Source: Cephalotrichum gorgonifer (lineage: Eukaryota > Ascomycota > Sordariomycetes > Microascales > Microascaceae). Taken from it: a stretch of 64,000 nt of DNA. How positions within the stretch are numbered: the stretch's first letter is position 1; the number at the start of each line of letters is the position of its first letter. The notes below the pieces were generated by a model, which was given only the letters and a program-made list of their open reading frames with translations, ran no database searches and had not been told where the DNA came from. A program made the position numbers and the translations under genes. The stretch is taken from the NCBI GenBank assembly GCA_900312665.1, contig ONZQ02000004.1:936244-1000243 (forward strand), written 5' to 3'. Below are positions 44,610-55,759 of this stretch, piece by piece.

Positions 44610-45296
44610 ACTGTAGGCCGCTAGGTTGAAAGTGACAGGGACCTCCTATAGCACTAGCTGGTTTATATCTAACTGTATTCTCAGATTCAAGCAAGGGATG
44701 CGGTGTGGTCGGGGTTGGCTCGGACAACTGAATTGGGTAAGGGGTTGCGGGTTGCGGAGGCTTTAGCCCAGGTAGTAAACAAAACGAAAACAGGTGCTGC
44801 CAGTTCTGGCTCCTCTCTCTGGCCTTAATCGTGTTAGTAAAGAGTCAGATATGGTTCCGTCAATGGAAGAAGAAATCCATGTAGGCCCTGTGGTCTCTCC
44901 TCTCCCTCTTCTTCATCGGCGCCCCCTATCTCTCTTGGCTCAGTGCTCCTCACAGAGCCCGCCATGGACCCGTCAGAATTCGGCTCTCTTGCTTCTTTGG
45001 CAGACATGTTTCCCGTTAACTCCGGTCCGAGTTCAACGCGGAGGTATAAATGTCGAACTACCCGGGTCCCCAGGCAGGGCGGAAGGAGGGCAGGCAGTTA
45101 GAATGACGACGACGACAATGTTGCTAGTTATATTCCACCCTTCCTCACGGCCGACGCCTCCCAGCAGAGTCTCGTTATGGCCTGGTCGAGCTGTGCATTC
45201 ACAGCTTCCTACGTCCTTGGAGTTATTGTTGGTAAATGCGGGACTTGCCGACAAGGGGCAGGGCGGCGTTGATGTGGCCAGGCTATTCATCGCCAG
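44610..45296. other. Convergent intergenic region
   Basis: The 3' sides of the DUF4419 gene and the membrane-protein gene face each other. No coding sequence seen. Confidence 0.6.
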
Positions 45297-46932
45297 CTAG
45301 GAATACTCGCCACCGTCGCGGACAAGTGAACGTGTCGTGACCCAAACAGCTCGGGCTAATGTCACTCCAGCAACCACTACCTGGCTAACTTGGCCGACCG
45401 CATACACGGGTGACGTTTTGCTAACTGAGTTGCTGGCCATGGCGATCTCGACTATCATGAAACCTAGTAGCCCATAAGCAGCATACTCCAAATAAAAGAG
45501 CTCGGTCGTGGCTGTGATCTCGGAAAACGCTGACCGGGTGTCCATATAGATGTTGGTAAGGTCCTTAATTTCGCGGCGTCGTGGGGGGGCTTGAAATGCA
45601 ATGCAGGACGTACACATGGCCGTGTCGACCATGAAGGGGTCGTCGCAAGCCGCGCAGTTGGAGTAATGGTGTCGCTGCTCCCACTTCAGGGACTTGTCGA
45701 AGAAGTCGGCCCGTGTGACGGAGTAAAAACTCGAATGGGCAAAGGTTATCCACCTGAGGCCGTAGTAGATCCAGAAGGGAGAGATCTGGCTTGGGGGCAC
45801 GTCTGAGCAGTTACTGAGCCACACCCACCAGATTATCGAAATGCAACTGTCCTGATCGGCGCCAGCGGTACCGCCTCGAGTAAAGCTGCGGACGAGCACA
45901 CCGACTGTCGACAACCCCAGTAGCTGTGCGAAGAGTACTGCTCCTACCTGCCACCGGGCTGCCAGTGTCTCTTTGGATACTAATTGAACCGAGAGAGCAC
46001 TATTCTGGACCTCAAGGATCATGGACCCGAGAACGGCATCGACCGGGGAGAGGGTCCGGTGTTTGAGGGGCCCGAGGAAGGCGAGAGCCAACGACACGTG
46101 CAATATGACGAGCCCTCCACCTATCTCCTTGGCTGCGGAGTGGCCAAAGTGGAACATTCCTAGAAATGTAATTAGGAAGAGCAAGCTGCCTTGTGCCCAC
46201 GTAGCCGCCCGAACACCATCCCCGACTATGTCGGCATCTGCAGTCCAGCCATGGTGGAACCCGTCCTTGGACGCCTCCCTCACCCCAATGGCAGTAGTGA
46301 CACTCCAGAGGATTAGAGTTCCGGCCGTCATGATTATAGTAGAGAGACGCATGACGAACAGGAGATGAACTCGACGCTTCCATATTGCCGTAACTGGTCC
46401 CTGTGGTCCGTCTAGCGTGTCCAAACAATCCCGAATCTCGGACCAGACGCCCCCAAGAGCAGCCACAAGACGGAATCGAGCTTGCCCAGCAGTGCCTTGC
46501 CCCCGCCTCCGCCTCCGGACCACCCGGAGGCTTCTTTCGGCGTCCCAGAGTCGCTCCACAAACTTTTTGAATGGTTCGACCTGTGTCCGACTGATTTCAC
46601 TACCAGGCTGTAATAGTTGGCGGATACGAATCCGCACCATTTCAAGGCACTGGGCCATCTCTGCAGCCTGCCTAGAAGTTAGTCGTTACCACCAGCAACT
46701 TTTGGTACGAGGACTCTACTACCTCGATATCATGCTGAGTGCCATTGAGATATTCCTGTATGGCAACGATTCGACGGCCGATAATGACAAGATATAGCCC
46801 TATCTCCCTGGCCGGCATGCTCTTTGATCGCTCCAGGTGGAAATAAGCCCAGACTTCGACGACAAAAAAGGTGGTCTTGAGTATCGCTAGACATAGCGTC
46901 GTATAGAATCCAACCTGTTGCGAAGACATCAT
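45297..46932 (-). CDS. Polytopic membrane protein of unknown function
   Basis: Two exons: 46932-46723 and 46667-45297. The intron (55 nt) has a CTAAC branch site and ends TAGGCAG; the second AG is the one that keeps the frame. 526 residues. Hydrophobic segments of helix length: TTLCLAILKTTFFVVEVWAYF, LFVMRLSTIIMTAGTLILWS, GSLLFLITFLGMFHFG, LVILHVSLALAFLGPL, VGAVLFAQLLGLSTVGVLV, YGLLGFMIVEIAMA and VVVAGVTLARAVWV, so seven or eight spans. A Cys cluster (CAACDDPF...CTSC) may bind a metal. A basic RRRRRG stretch lies before the second span. I do not recognise a family. It is divergent from the next gene, 634 bp apart. Confidence 0.7.
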
Positions 46933-47566
46933 TGCGGCCAAAAGCCGACGAGGAACCCTACATGAGTCGGCATCGAAGGAAGCAGCGCCCTGAGTGGCAA
47001 CCACGGCTTAATATCGACACGAAAAGAAAGCCGCGCTTCCCGACACGGGCGTGGTGTCCCTAATTGAATTCCTCCCATAATCCCCGAGTGTCGCATCTTA
47101 TACTATTCCTGCACCAAGAAAGCCTGGTGGCCTCGATCCGAACCGGCAAGGGATCAACAGACCTATTACAGGTAACTAAGGTATGTATGTAGCTGGTTCG
47201 TTGAGGTAGGTTATTGGCCGTATAGACCTGCAAGCTAGCCCGGGGACAGTCGTTGGCTGCCCGCTTCCCGTCTCGGGCAGCAATTCGCGGCCCAACTAGG
47301 AACGGTATCAGTGGAAAATATTTATCAGTACATGTATGTACCATGTAGTAATACCTCGCAGAGGAGGCGTGCCGCAGCTTGTACTGGTAGGGTAGGCACT
47401 CACATCACGCGGCAGGCCGGTTCGCCCGAACGACAGCCCGCACAGCTGACCTCGTGTTTCTGTTATCTCCACGGACAGCTGTTTCCCATTGTCACTCTCT
47501 TTCTATCACCATCCAGAAATCAAACCAAAATCCTGGCGGAAACACCTCGTAAGTGTTCTGCTGGAA
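46933..47566. promoter_or_regulatory. Divergent promoter region of two unknown genes
   Basis: 634 bp between two outward-facing starts. No coding sequence and no clear known motif. Confidence 0.45.
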
Positions 47567-49404
47567 ATGGGTGCCTTGACTATCATTGAGGCAATAGCCA
47601 GTATCATGCGAGCCTTGGAAGCCACTTTCAGTCGCATACGCTTACGCGGTGCATCCGGTGCATCAGCTCACGTTCTTGCCGGCGCCACCGAGTCCGCTGC
47701 CCGCGTCTCCCACATGTTGTCGGTGCTGCTTCAGCGCAGGATGGTCTTATTCGGCAACCTCTCAAACGCCCAAGTGGATCGTCTATCAGATTGGGAAACA
47801 AATTTCCTCTCGGCCTGGGAAGATCTAGAAGAGGCGTTAGCAGCTATCGATACTAGGCATTCTTCTAGCAGCCGTTTGAAGAGTACTCTCCAAGCATCCT
47901 GTGGCAGGGAGGGCGGCCTCGCCGGCAAGGTCTCTCGAGTTCATTCGTTGAGCGTGGAGTTTTACTCCGTGCTAGAGCGCCTCGCGCGCCAGACTGCTCC
48001 GATACCCTATTCTAGCAAATTCCTTTCTTCACTATCGGGTACGCACGACGCCAGAAAGACCAGATTCGGCATCGCGGACGGAGAGAACCAGGAGGCCCAG
48101 ACTCGTCTCCAAGATGAACATAGATCCGCGAGGGCAGACGCGGTGGAAGAAGCAGCTAAAGATTATTTTCGACCACGACCTCCCCCGAGAGCCAAGTGGC
48201 CGTTATCACTCGACGCCTTCAGGCGGATGAACGACAATCGGCTTCCGCGTCTCACGGCGCCACCATGGCGGGTGGTCGGCAGGCAAGAATTGGGGCAGCC
48301 GGCCGCGTACGAGAATGAGAAGGCAGGCAAGCAGCCAATAGATGTTGAGGTCCCTTCGACATGGCCTGTGAGTTAAAGATCTTCCATTGCTTCCCAAAAT
48401 ACCACTAAGCCACGCCATATTACATGCGCCTTGCTTCTCGTTTTTCTCTCGTCGCACTAATCATTTGTGGTGACTGACGGGAATAATGATATAAAAAGGA
48501 CCTCGCACCACATGGAGAGACCACTACACCAGACCCCCATAGCCCCAATGTCGACAAGACATGCCTGCTTGATGCCGATGGTGTCAAATGTTTCGTGGTG
48601 CTGAAAGATTCAAGTATCCATGGTACATTGGACGAGACCCTCCACACACGGGCTTCCGCCGTGCTGCTCAACCTGCAAATCTCGACTAAAATATCGTCTT
48701 TAACCATTTCCCTCGAGTTCCTCGGCAGGAGTAACATTCCCCCAGAGGTTGCTGCCTACGCCCCCTCCCAAGCCACAGCTAAGCAGATGGGCGCGAAAAT
48801 ACGGAAGACTGAAGCATTAGGCGTGACTACTGCTGCTAGTCCACAATCGTCTGCCGCCTCAAAGCCGGGCTTCGACCAAAGTCGGGAACGTTTCGATATG
48901 ACTCGAAGCGAGATTGTCCGCAACGACAGAGGGTATGAATCATCCGTCCGATGGCAATTTATCCACAGTGGGAGTCAGAATGCCACCGAAGTTACGATTC
49001 CTGTTGCTGTGCTCGTTGTCAGGAGCGACAGTAAAGAGTTTCGAGTCAAGGTAGACTTGGGCGGAAAGGTGCTACACGGTCCTGGCTATCTGCAGAAAAG
49101 TATCAAGGGATGCTGCGAAGTGGCCATTAACCCAACAGACATTGATGAGCAAAAGCTGGGAGAGCTAGCGGTAGGTAACGGCTTAGAGAATCTGATTACG
49201 AAGGGAAAACATACAGTGTCATGAGAGCAGGGCATACGTACACGCAGTGTGAGAGAAGCTACTGGGCGCCTGTACATATAAACTAATCTTTGCCCTTCTT
49301 TCTCCCTTACCCAGGGCGAGGGCCTCGCCGGATATATCATAACCGAGAAAAACCCTGCACGAGTAGAACGCAGGCATATTTTTTGCCCGAGGTCGAGGCC
49401 ATGA
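47567..49404 (+). CDS. Unrecognised fungal protein, three-exon model, 3' end uncertain
   Basis: Exons 47567-48367, 48499-49170 and 49315-49404 join in phase and give 520 residues. The first ATG of the frame is used (MGALTIIEAIASIMRALEATF). The N-terminal half is helical. It carries a central basic/Pro patch (PRPPPRAKWPLSLDAF). The second exon reads as mixed alpha/beta (CFVVLKD, LTISLEFLG, EVTIPVAVLVVRSD, FRVKVDLGGKVL). No known domain is recognised. The last exon is ambiguous: AG at 49397 is also in phase and would instead lead into a longer frame (AMKLLDPEGSVLW...) that runs into the N gap, so the C-terminus may be lost in 49716-50678. It is divergent from the membrane-protein gene; whether the two work together is unknown. 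Confidence 0.6.
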
Positions 49405-49715
49405 AACTCCTCGACCCGGAGGGTTCGGTGTTGTGGGACGACGATGCCCACTGCCGCTGCTACTATTGCTACCACCACCTCTCCAGCGGCGAAGGGAGAA
49501 TCTGGAGGCAAAGGCCGCGAATCGCCCGGAAATCGGCCGTGTCGAACTTCGCAGTATTTCACTCGATTCCTTACGAGGATGGACTACGAAATAGGGAAAG
49601 GAGGGCCGTTCGAGTAGAGCCCGACCCGTCCGCGCCGCAGGGAAAGCACACCATCGTCTTCGCCGACTCCAGATCTCTTCGTCATTTTCGATGGCAGAAG
49701 AAAAAAAAAGGGGGG

Positions 49716-50678
49716 NNNNNNNNNNNNNNNNNNNNNNNNNNNNNNNNNNNNNNNNNNNNNNNNNNNNNNNNNNNNNNNNNNNNNNNNNNNNNNNNNNNNN
49801 NNNNNNNNNNNNNNNNNNNNNNNNNNNNNNNNNNNNNNNNNNNNNNNNNNNNNNNNNNNNNNNNNNNNNNNNNNNNNNNNNNNNNNNNNNNNNNNNNNNN
49901 NNNNNNNNNNNNNNNNNNNNNNNNNNNNNNNNNNNNNNNNNNNNNNNNNNNNNNNNNNNNNNNNNNNNNNNNNNNNNNNNNNNNNNNNNNNNNNNNNNNN
50001 NNNNNNNNNNNNNNNNNNNNNNNNNNNNNNNNNNNNNNNNNNNNNNNNNNNNNNNNNNNNNNNNNNNNNNNNNNNNNNNNNNNNNNNNNNNNNNNNNNNN
50101 NNNNNNNNNNNNNNNNNNNNNNNNNNNNNNNNNNNNNNNNNNNNNNNNNNNNNNNNNNNNNNNNNNNNNNNNNNNNNNNNNNNNNNNNNNNNNNNNNNNN
50201 NNNNNNNNNNNNNNNNNNNNNNNNNNNNNNNNNNNNNNNNNNNNNNNNNNNNNNNNNNNNNNNNNNNNNNNNNNNNNNNNNNNNNNNNNNNNNNNNNNNN
50301 NNNNNNNNNNNNNNNNNNNNNNNNNNNNNNNNNNNNNNNNNNNNNNNNNNNNNNNNNNNNNNNNNNNNNNNNNNNNNNNNNNNNNNNNNNNNNNNNNNNN
50401 NNNNNNNNNNNNNNNNNNNNNNNNNNNNNNNNNNNNNNNNNNNNNNNNNNNNNNNNNNNNNNNNNNNNNNNNNNNNNNNNNNNNNNNNNNNNNNNNNNNN
50501 NNNNNNNNNNNNNNNNNNNNNNNNNNNNNNNNNNNNNNNNNNNNNNNNNNNNNNNNNNNNNNNNNNNNNNNNNNNNNNNNNNNNNNNNNNNNNNNNNNNN
50601 NNNNNNNNNNNNNNNNNNNNNNNNNNNNNNNNNNNNNNNNNNNNNNNNNNNNNNNNNNNNNNNNNNNNNNNNNNNNNN
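49716..50678. other. Assembly gap (963 N)
   Basis: Unresolved bases following AAAAAAAAA then GGGGGG. The DNA on both sides has open frames on the plus strand (to the left ending QKKKKG, to the right starting RLQSQRDREGRL), so coding sequence may be missing. Confidence 0.99.
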
Positions 50679-51242
50679 CGTTTGCAGTCTCAACGAGATA
50701 GGGAGGGACGGTTGAAGGCGCATGCCGAGGAAGTGGCAGACTTGGCTAGAACTGAGAAGTTGACAAGGCCATCGTGTTTGAGGGAGAATGGCTTATTTTG
50801 AATATGATGGTTACGACGAGTTCGACATACGAGCCCGGCACCGATGGCTATGCTACGCGTAGGTAGACTCACGGGCACGGACTTATACCGGCTCTTTCGT
50901 CTTGTGAAGCCGACTTGTCAGGATTCTGTTTGAAAGATTAATCTTAGCAAGCAGTCATGAACCGGAGGGACCGTCTCTGCGAGTAGTTGTATTACAACCA
51001 AGTCCCGCTACTCGTACTCGTATCCAAAGTAAAGAAAAAATACTTGGTGGCTCCATAGAACCCCCCTCCCCCGCCCCGAATGCGAATGCAAACATATAGA
51101 ACAAACACATGCCCCTCTCCCCGTTCCACTTCCGATGCAAAAAAGAGCCAAGAGACAACAAAGAGTCTCGATCTCACAGGAAGTGTTTGCAACAATAGTA
51201 ATCAGTAAATGATATGGTGCCAAACGGAAGTCCGGGAGAAGT
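50679..51242. other. Right flank of gap, possible exon remnant
   Basis: An open plus-strand frame from the gap edge to 50801 reads as a charged helix (RLKAHAEEVADLARTEK). It could be the 3' end of a gene hidden in the gap. I cannot support a model. The remainder is the 3' side of the kinase pseudogene. Confidence 0.3.
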
Positions 51243-52499
51243 TCAGGAAACGAGCGCCTGTAGCTTCTGTTTAAGATCGCGCCATCCCTGCTCACACTGG
51301 CGGCCTGAGCGAAGGTCATAGAGAATATCCAAGGCATCCACCTTCTCCTCCTGTGCTTCCATCACGACCTCCACCATTTTCCGGCATATCTCCAGCCTGT
51401 TCTGACTATTCAGTGCAGCAATCCATACAGCTTCTCTGATGTGCGACTTCTTGGTATAAACCCAGTCCCCCTTCCAGCCTAGCGCCGCGCCCATTTCCCT
51501 GTCGAAGTGCTCCCGGTACCCCTCAAGTTCCTCCGGCGAGTTCTCTGACTCTTTCATCTTCGGCCAGCCGTACATGAGCGGGTCCCAGTCGCGCGTGATC
51601 CAACTCGGAAAGCGGCAGTACCCTATGCATCGGGGCAAGGTCTGAACCTGGTCCCAGTCGATGATTCCTGTGATATTACCCTCCTCGTCTACCAGGACGT
51701 TTTGCGAGTCAAGATCGGGGACGGAGAGAACGATGCCTTCGTCTGGGTTGTACCCAGCAGTAAGACAAGGAACCACGATATCCAGCAACTTAGCTTCCGC
51801 AACCCCCCATAGGTTATTTTCATCCCTCGCTGCAGAGTGCTCCCGTAGGTACGCAGATGTAGTGTCGTACGGACCTGATGCTACAACGTTGAGTCTGCCA
51901 TTGTCGTCTTCTCGCCAGCCGTAGCAGGGACCAATAACGAGTGGTTCTTCATCCGTCTCATGTTGGAGAGAACCAATTTTCGTTAAGCTAAACCTCGAGA
52001 GCTGAGCCAACGCCTGTGAAAGGGACGTCAAGCTCCTGAGGCGTCGAGATTCAAGTCTTGGATCGAGATGATCAAACCAAACCTTGGACACTGGCACTCC
52101 GGGCATGAAGCTCATACAGATATACGGAGCTCCGATCTCATTGTCGCAAGTAGTATCGAACCCCTATATCTCCGGGACCGGAATCGTCGTCTGGCGCTTG
52201 ATCAGGCGCAAAGTAGTGACCTGTGACTGAATCGCACGTACAGCTGCGTCGGTCATTCCATCACCCCATCCGGTGGCAGGCACACGCACTACCAACTTGA
52301 GGCTATCCAACTGGATGATGTGGGCGATATTAAATGAACCACCGACCCGGGCGACTAGACTGCATGCTGAAGCCTGAGTGCTGAGAGCTCTCTCTTGTAT
52401 TTTTGATGTAAGAAGTATTAGGGAGTCTGCCGGGATTGAGGCTAGCGGGCCGAAGACTTCGGCATCTAGCTCGCAGGCCGCAGAGTTCTCTCCCGACAT
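51243..52499 (-). pseudogene. Aminoglycoside phosphotransferase (APH)-type kinase, interrupted by one in-frame stop
   Basis: One continuous frame runs from ATG 52499 (MSGENSAACELD) to TGA 51243 and would give 418 codons, the usual length for fungal APH-family proteins, except for a single TAG at 52164-52166. Before it, FNIAHIIQLDSLKLVVRVP and TTLRLIKRQTTIPVPEI are the typical APH N-lobe. After it, GFDTTCDNEIGAPYICMSFMPGVP continues exactly where family members have the hinge. Most relatives have an aromatic residue at the stop position. The catalytic loop reads VPDLDSQNVLVDEEGNITGIIDWDQ, keeping Asp and Asn and the IIDWD metal-binding motif, though the usual His-x-Asp is Pro-Asp-Leu-Asp. The gene is either a very recent pseudogene or the stop is a sequencing error. 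An upstream exon is possible. Substrate unknown. Confidence 0.75.
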
Positions 52500-52904
52500 T
52501 GAGAATTCAGTAATCGGGATGCTGCTCGCGTGCTCTATGCGTCTACGATGAACATGCACGCTGAAGGGGAGAAGATGGATGTTAGTTCCTCTGCAGATGC
52601 GAGAGTTTTGACTCTTCGCACCTGCCAGAAGGGCCCAGGGTGCATAACTAGCACGTGATGAAGAATTCCTGGCGGCGGCACACGCGTTACGAGTATGGAT
52701 ATGGCATCGCATGAATATGAGATCGTACGGCACTGGAGAAGAGAGAAGTAGTACCTGCATATTTTGTAAGGTGCCGGGCGGGATGCTGCAAGGGCGATGT
52801 GTTCTGGATAGATTCTTCCCCTTCCGCTGCACAGAGAGTACGTATGTACTGTGTCCTGCCGTCCCTTCCCGAGCATCTATATGGCTTGTCATACAAGTTG
52901 GGAT

Positions 52905-52964
52905 AGGAAGGAGTGCTTAAGGTGAGGAAGGAGTGCTTAAGGTGAGGAAGGAGTGCTTGAAGTT
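52905..52964. repeat. 20-bp tandem repeat, three copies
   Basis: Unit AGGAAGGAGTGCTTAAGGTG. Copies 52905-52924 and 52925-52944 are identical; 52945-52964 differs at a few bases. Confidence 0.93.
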
Positions 52965-54774
52965 GGACCATTGTGTCCCACCGCTTCGGGGTACTAATAT
53001 TTCCCGCGTCCGTACGAGACAACTCAAGTACTTGTAAGCAAGCTTCCTTGGCAATCTTGTCGGGCGTCATATACGAGCAGTCCAATCTCCCCACAAAATC
53101 TTGGCTCTAACTAACAGAATGAGCACAGATGGAGAGACAAGGGAAGAGGCGAGAAGACTAACCAGACAGATACTGCTCCGTACTTGTACTAAAGCAGTGC
53201 TAATAATACTCCTACAAAGTAGTTCTATAGAGTTTTACAATCAATCGAGAATCCTGCTCGACTTGTATGTATATTATCCGACGTACAGCGAACGACTGGC
53301 TGGCACTTGTACATGTTGTCTCCTTGTCCTATTTCAGCATCATCCAGGATTTCGCTTCCCAGGCTCGCGGGATATCCCTCAATTATGAATCACTCAAAAG
53401 GGAATAACGAGGTGGAGACTCTCGGGAAGGAACACCCGACTGACTCTGAGAAGACGTACACTACTCAGTACGAGTCATGCGAGTAGTGCGGAGCAGGAGC
53501 GACCGCGATCAGTCGACCACCCATGCCCCCCTGTAAACGGACTTCAATGCGGGGGAGCTGATGTGTGTGTGGATGACTGACTAACTGACCGGGGAGGTCA
53601 AAAGAACATTGAAGTGGAAGCAAAAGAAGAAGCAAAGGAGATGGCAATAATGCCAGAAGTCCGTTCCACGAACCAAATTCGGAAGGAGGCGAAGGCTCCA
53701 CTCCACATGTTTCCCATCATGCATCGGTCTTTTCCAGATATTCGTGGTCCGGAGTAATTTCACAAGTAGTATTATGGAGTATTATCCTCCCATCATGTTA
53801 ACAGATGGAAGGGACGTTGGACATGCAGGTGACAGGGATCTGTCGCCTCGGATATTACCCCCGACCAGACTTAGGTGTGGAGAAGCAGGGATCAGAGAAG
53901 AGGGTAGGAATGGGGCTCGGACCTGGGCCCACCCTTCATTGAGCCTTTACCAGTATTATTGGGCCAAGGTAGGGATCGATCCTGGGCGAACTTTGCCTAG
54001 AGCGGCGATGAAGAAGACGGAGAAAAGAAGCCGAAGAAGGAGAAGAAGTCTCTTGGCGCCGACTCCAAGGTGTGGTTTGCTCCCCCTTCCTGCCAGTCAG
54101 TACCAGGCAGGGCAGCTCGTCGGATGCACCGAGGAGGACCATTGCAACCCAGCTGTCCACGGGCATCGGACGGATGGACCACGTTTTATCCACGTGGATA
54201 GGCCATGTGGAAAGGAGGCCAGCTCGGTCTGACCGGAGATTTCTGTTTTAGTTCCTGGGGACCGCGGTCCAGTACTTCTATTCCCCAAGATCCACCGGCC
54301 AGTATGAACTTTCTTCACTCGACTCTATATAATACCGCGTGCGCCTCAATATCTGTCTGGCGTATTAGTCCTGTCATTTCTCAGTTATCCCCACTAAAAG
54401 TACAGTTTAGCTAGCGTTCGGGTAGGACGATCTACTAACTAAATCGCGCTTGCTACAAGTAAGCGTCGGCCAGAGCTCCTCCTCCCCTGGACTAGTAAAA
54501 GTCAAGGGTTCAGCGCCCGCGATGTGGAGCAGCTTCCCTCGCGCCCCGCGGAACATCCGGGCCGTGAGGTACTTATACTCTCTCGTACTAGTAGACCCGA
54601 CTTGAAGTCTCCGCTCCGGACCCGGAGGTTTACCAGGTTTTGTTTTCCCCCCTTCCGCCCTCGAACCATTCCAGGTAATATATGTACCTCTACTCGGTAA
54701 GGCCGGAAATTGCTACGCTGTACACGGATCGAATGTTTCTCTCGAAGTGGACTCAGGGCCTCCCGCCTGATCTC

Positions 54775-54813
54775 CCCCTCCTCCTCCTCATCCTCATCCT
54801 CCTCCTCCTCATC
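54775..54813. repeat. (CTC)n / CTCAT-rich microsatellite
   Basis: CTC triplets interrupted by CAT units in intergenic DNA. Confidence 0.85.
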
Positions 54814-55759
54814 CCCCACATATCCGGAAGCCGGAAGGTGGGGAGCCGGAGACCGGGCTCCCCTCTGCAGAGTCGAGCTCAACCTAACAGCAACAATATA
54901 ACTCTATCACCCTCCAGTCTTTGTGTACACATGCGAATACGAGCTCGGGTTTCCGGCGCCCAGATACTGCCATTCTCTTGGCGCGTCTTCATTTCATTCA
55001 TGCATGAACCATACATGTATCTCCGTACCCCTCATTCCCCTTCCCCCCCTTCTTCTTCACATAATGCATGCATTGTAGTAATGCTACTCTCCCTGCATCT
55101 TGCCATGTGCGCTTAACCCGTGAAGGATGAGGTCTTGGCAGCCACACCACCCAATAATACCGGGCGTCAGCGCGGCACCCCGATATAAACATCCCGAGTC
55201 TGAGCACGTAAAAGTCATGAGATCTGGTATTCGGAGGGAAAAAAAAAGGGGGGGGGGGGAGGACTACCCGCGAACGAAAAATAAAAAAAAGAACAACGGT
55301 CGGCCGGGGCTAGACTTCTTTGGCTCGAGACGAGGGGCGCGACTCAACCAGCGCCGCCCTCAGGGAGGAGGATGGACCGGGGAGAAGGGATGGGGGCTTC
55401 TAACTACTTGTAGGGTGGGATTGAAAGTTCCCCGGGTGGATCCTTGCTCTTCTCCACAGAAGATGCTCACGATGCGTGCAAGGGTTGCCCTTGTTCCCAT
55501 CTTGGGAAAAGAGGTATGAGCGCCATTATGGTTACCTTCTATTACCCAGGCTTTCCGTAGTACAGCCCTCCTTCTCTGACCGAGTTATAAGTTCGGCGCC
55601 GATCCTCTACACAATCCTTCCAGTCGATCCTCTCTTTCCCTCCCTCCCCCCGCATCCCTCTCGGCGATCCCTCGATTCTCAGGTCCCCCTCGAACGGCCG
55701 TCAGTTCTTTTGAACAAGTCACTCATTCATTTTTTTTTTACGTTCTCTCCAGAAACGCG

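Larger units (their letters stand above)
52500..55759. other. Gene-poor stretch of 3.3 kb with small repeats
   Basis: Apart from possible 5' exons of the kinase gene (a protein-like minus-strand frame at ~52900-53094) I see no gene. It contains a 20-bp tandem repeat, a CTC tract and short homopolymers near 55240. The end is the GMC promoter, very pyrimidine-rich from 55600. Confidence 0.55.

Noticed and set aside
44794..45300. 168-codon plus-strand frame
   Set aside because: Composition of random GC-rich DNA; overlaps the 3' end of the membrane-protein gene on the other strand.
53744..54232. 162-codon plus-strand frame with Arg/Lys run
   Set aside because: No family resemblance, low-complexity basic run, and equally long frames on the opposite strand.
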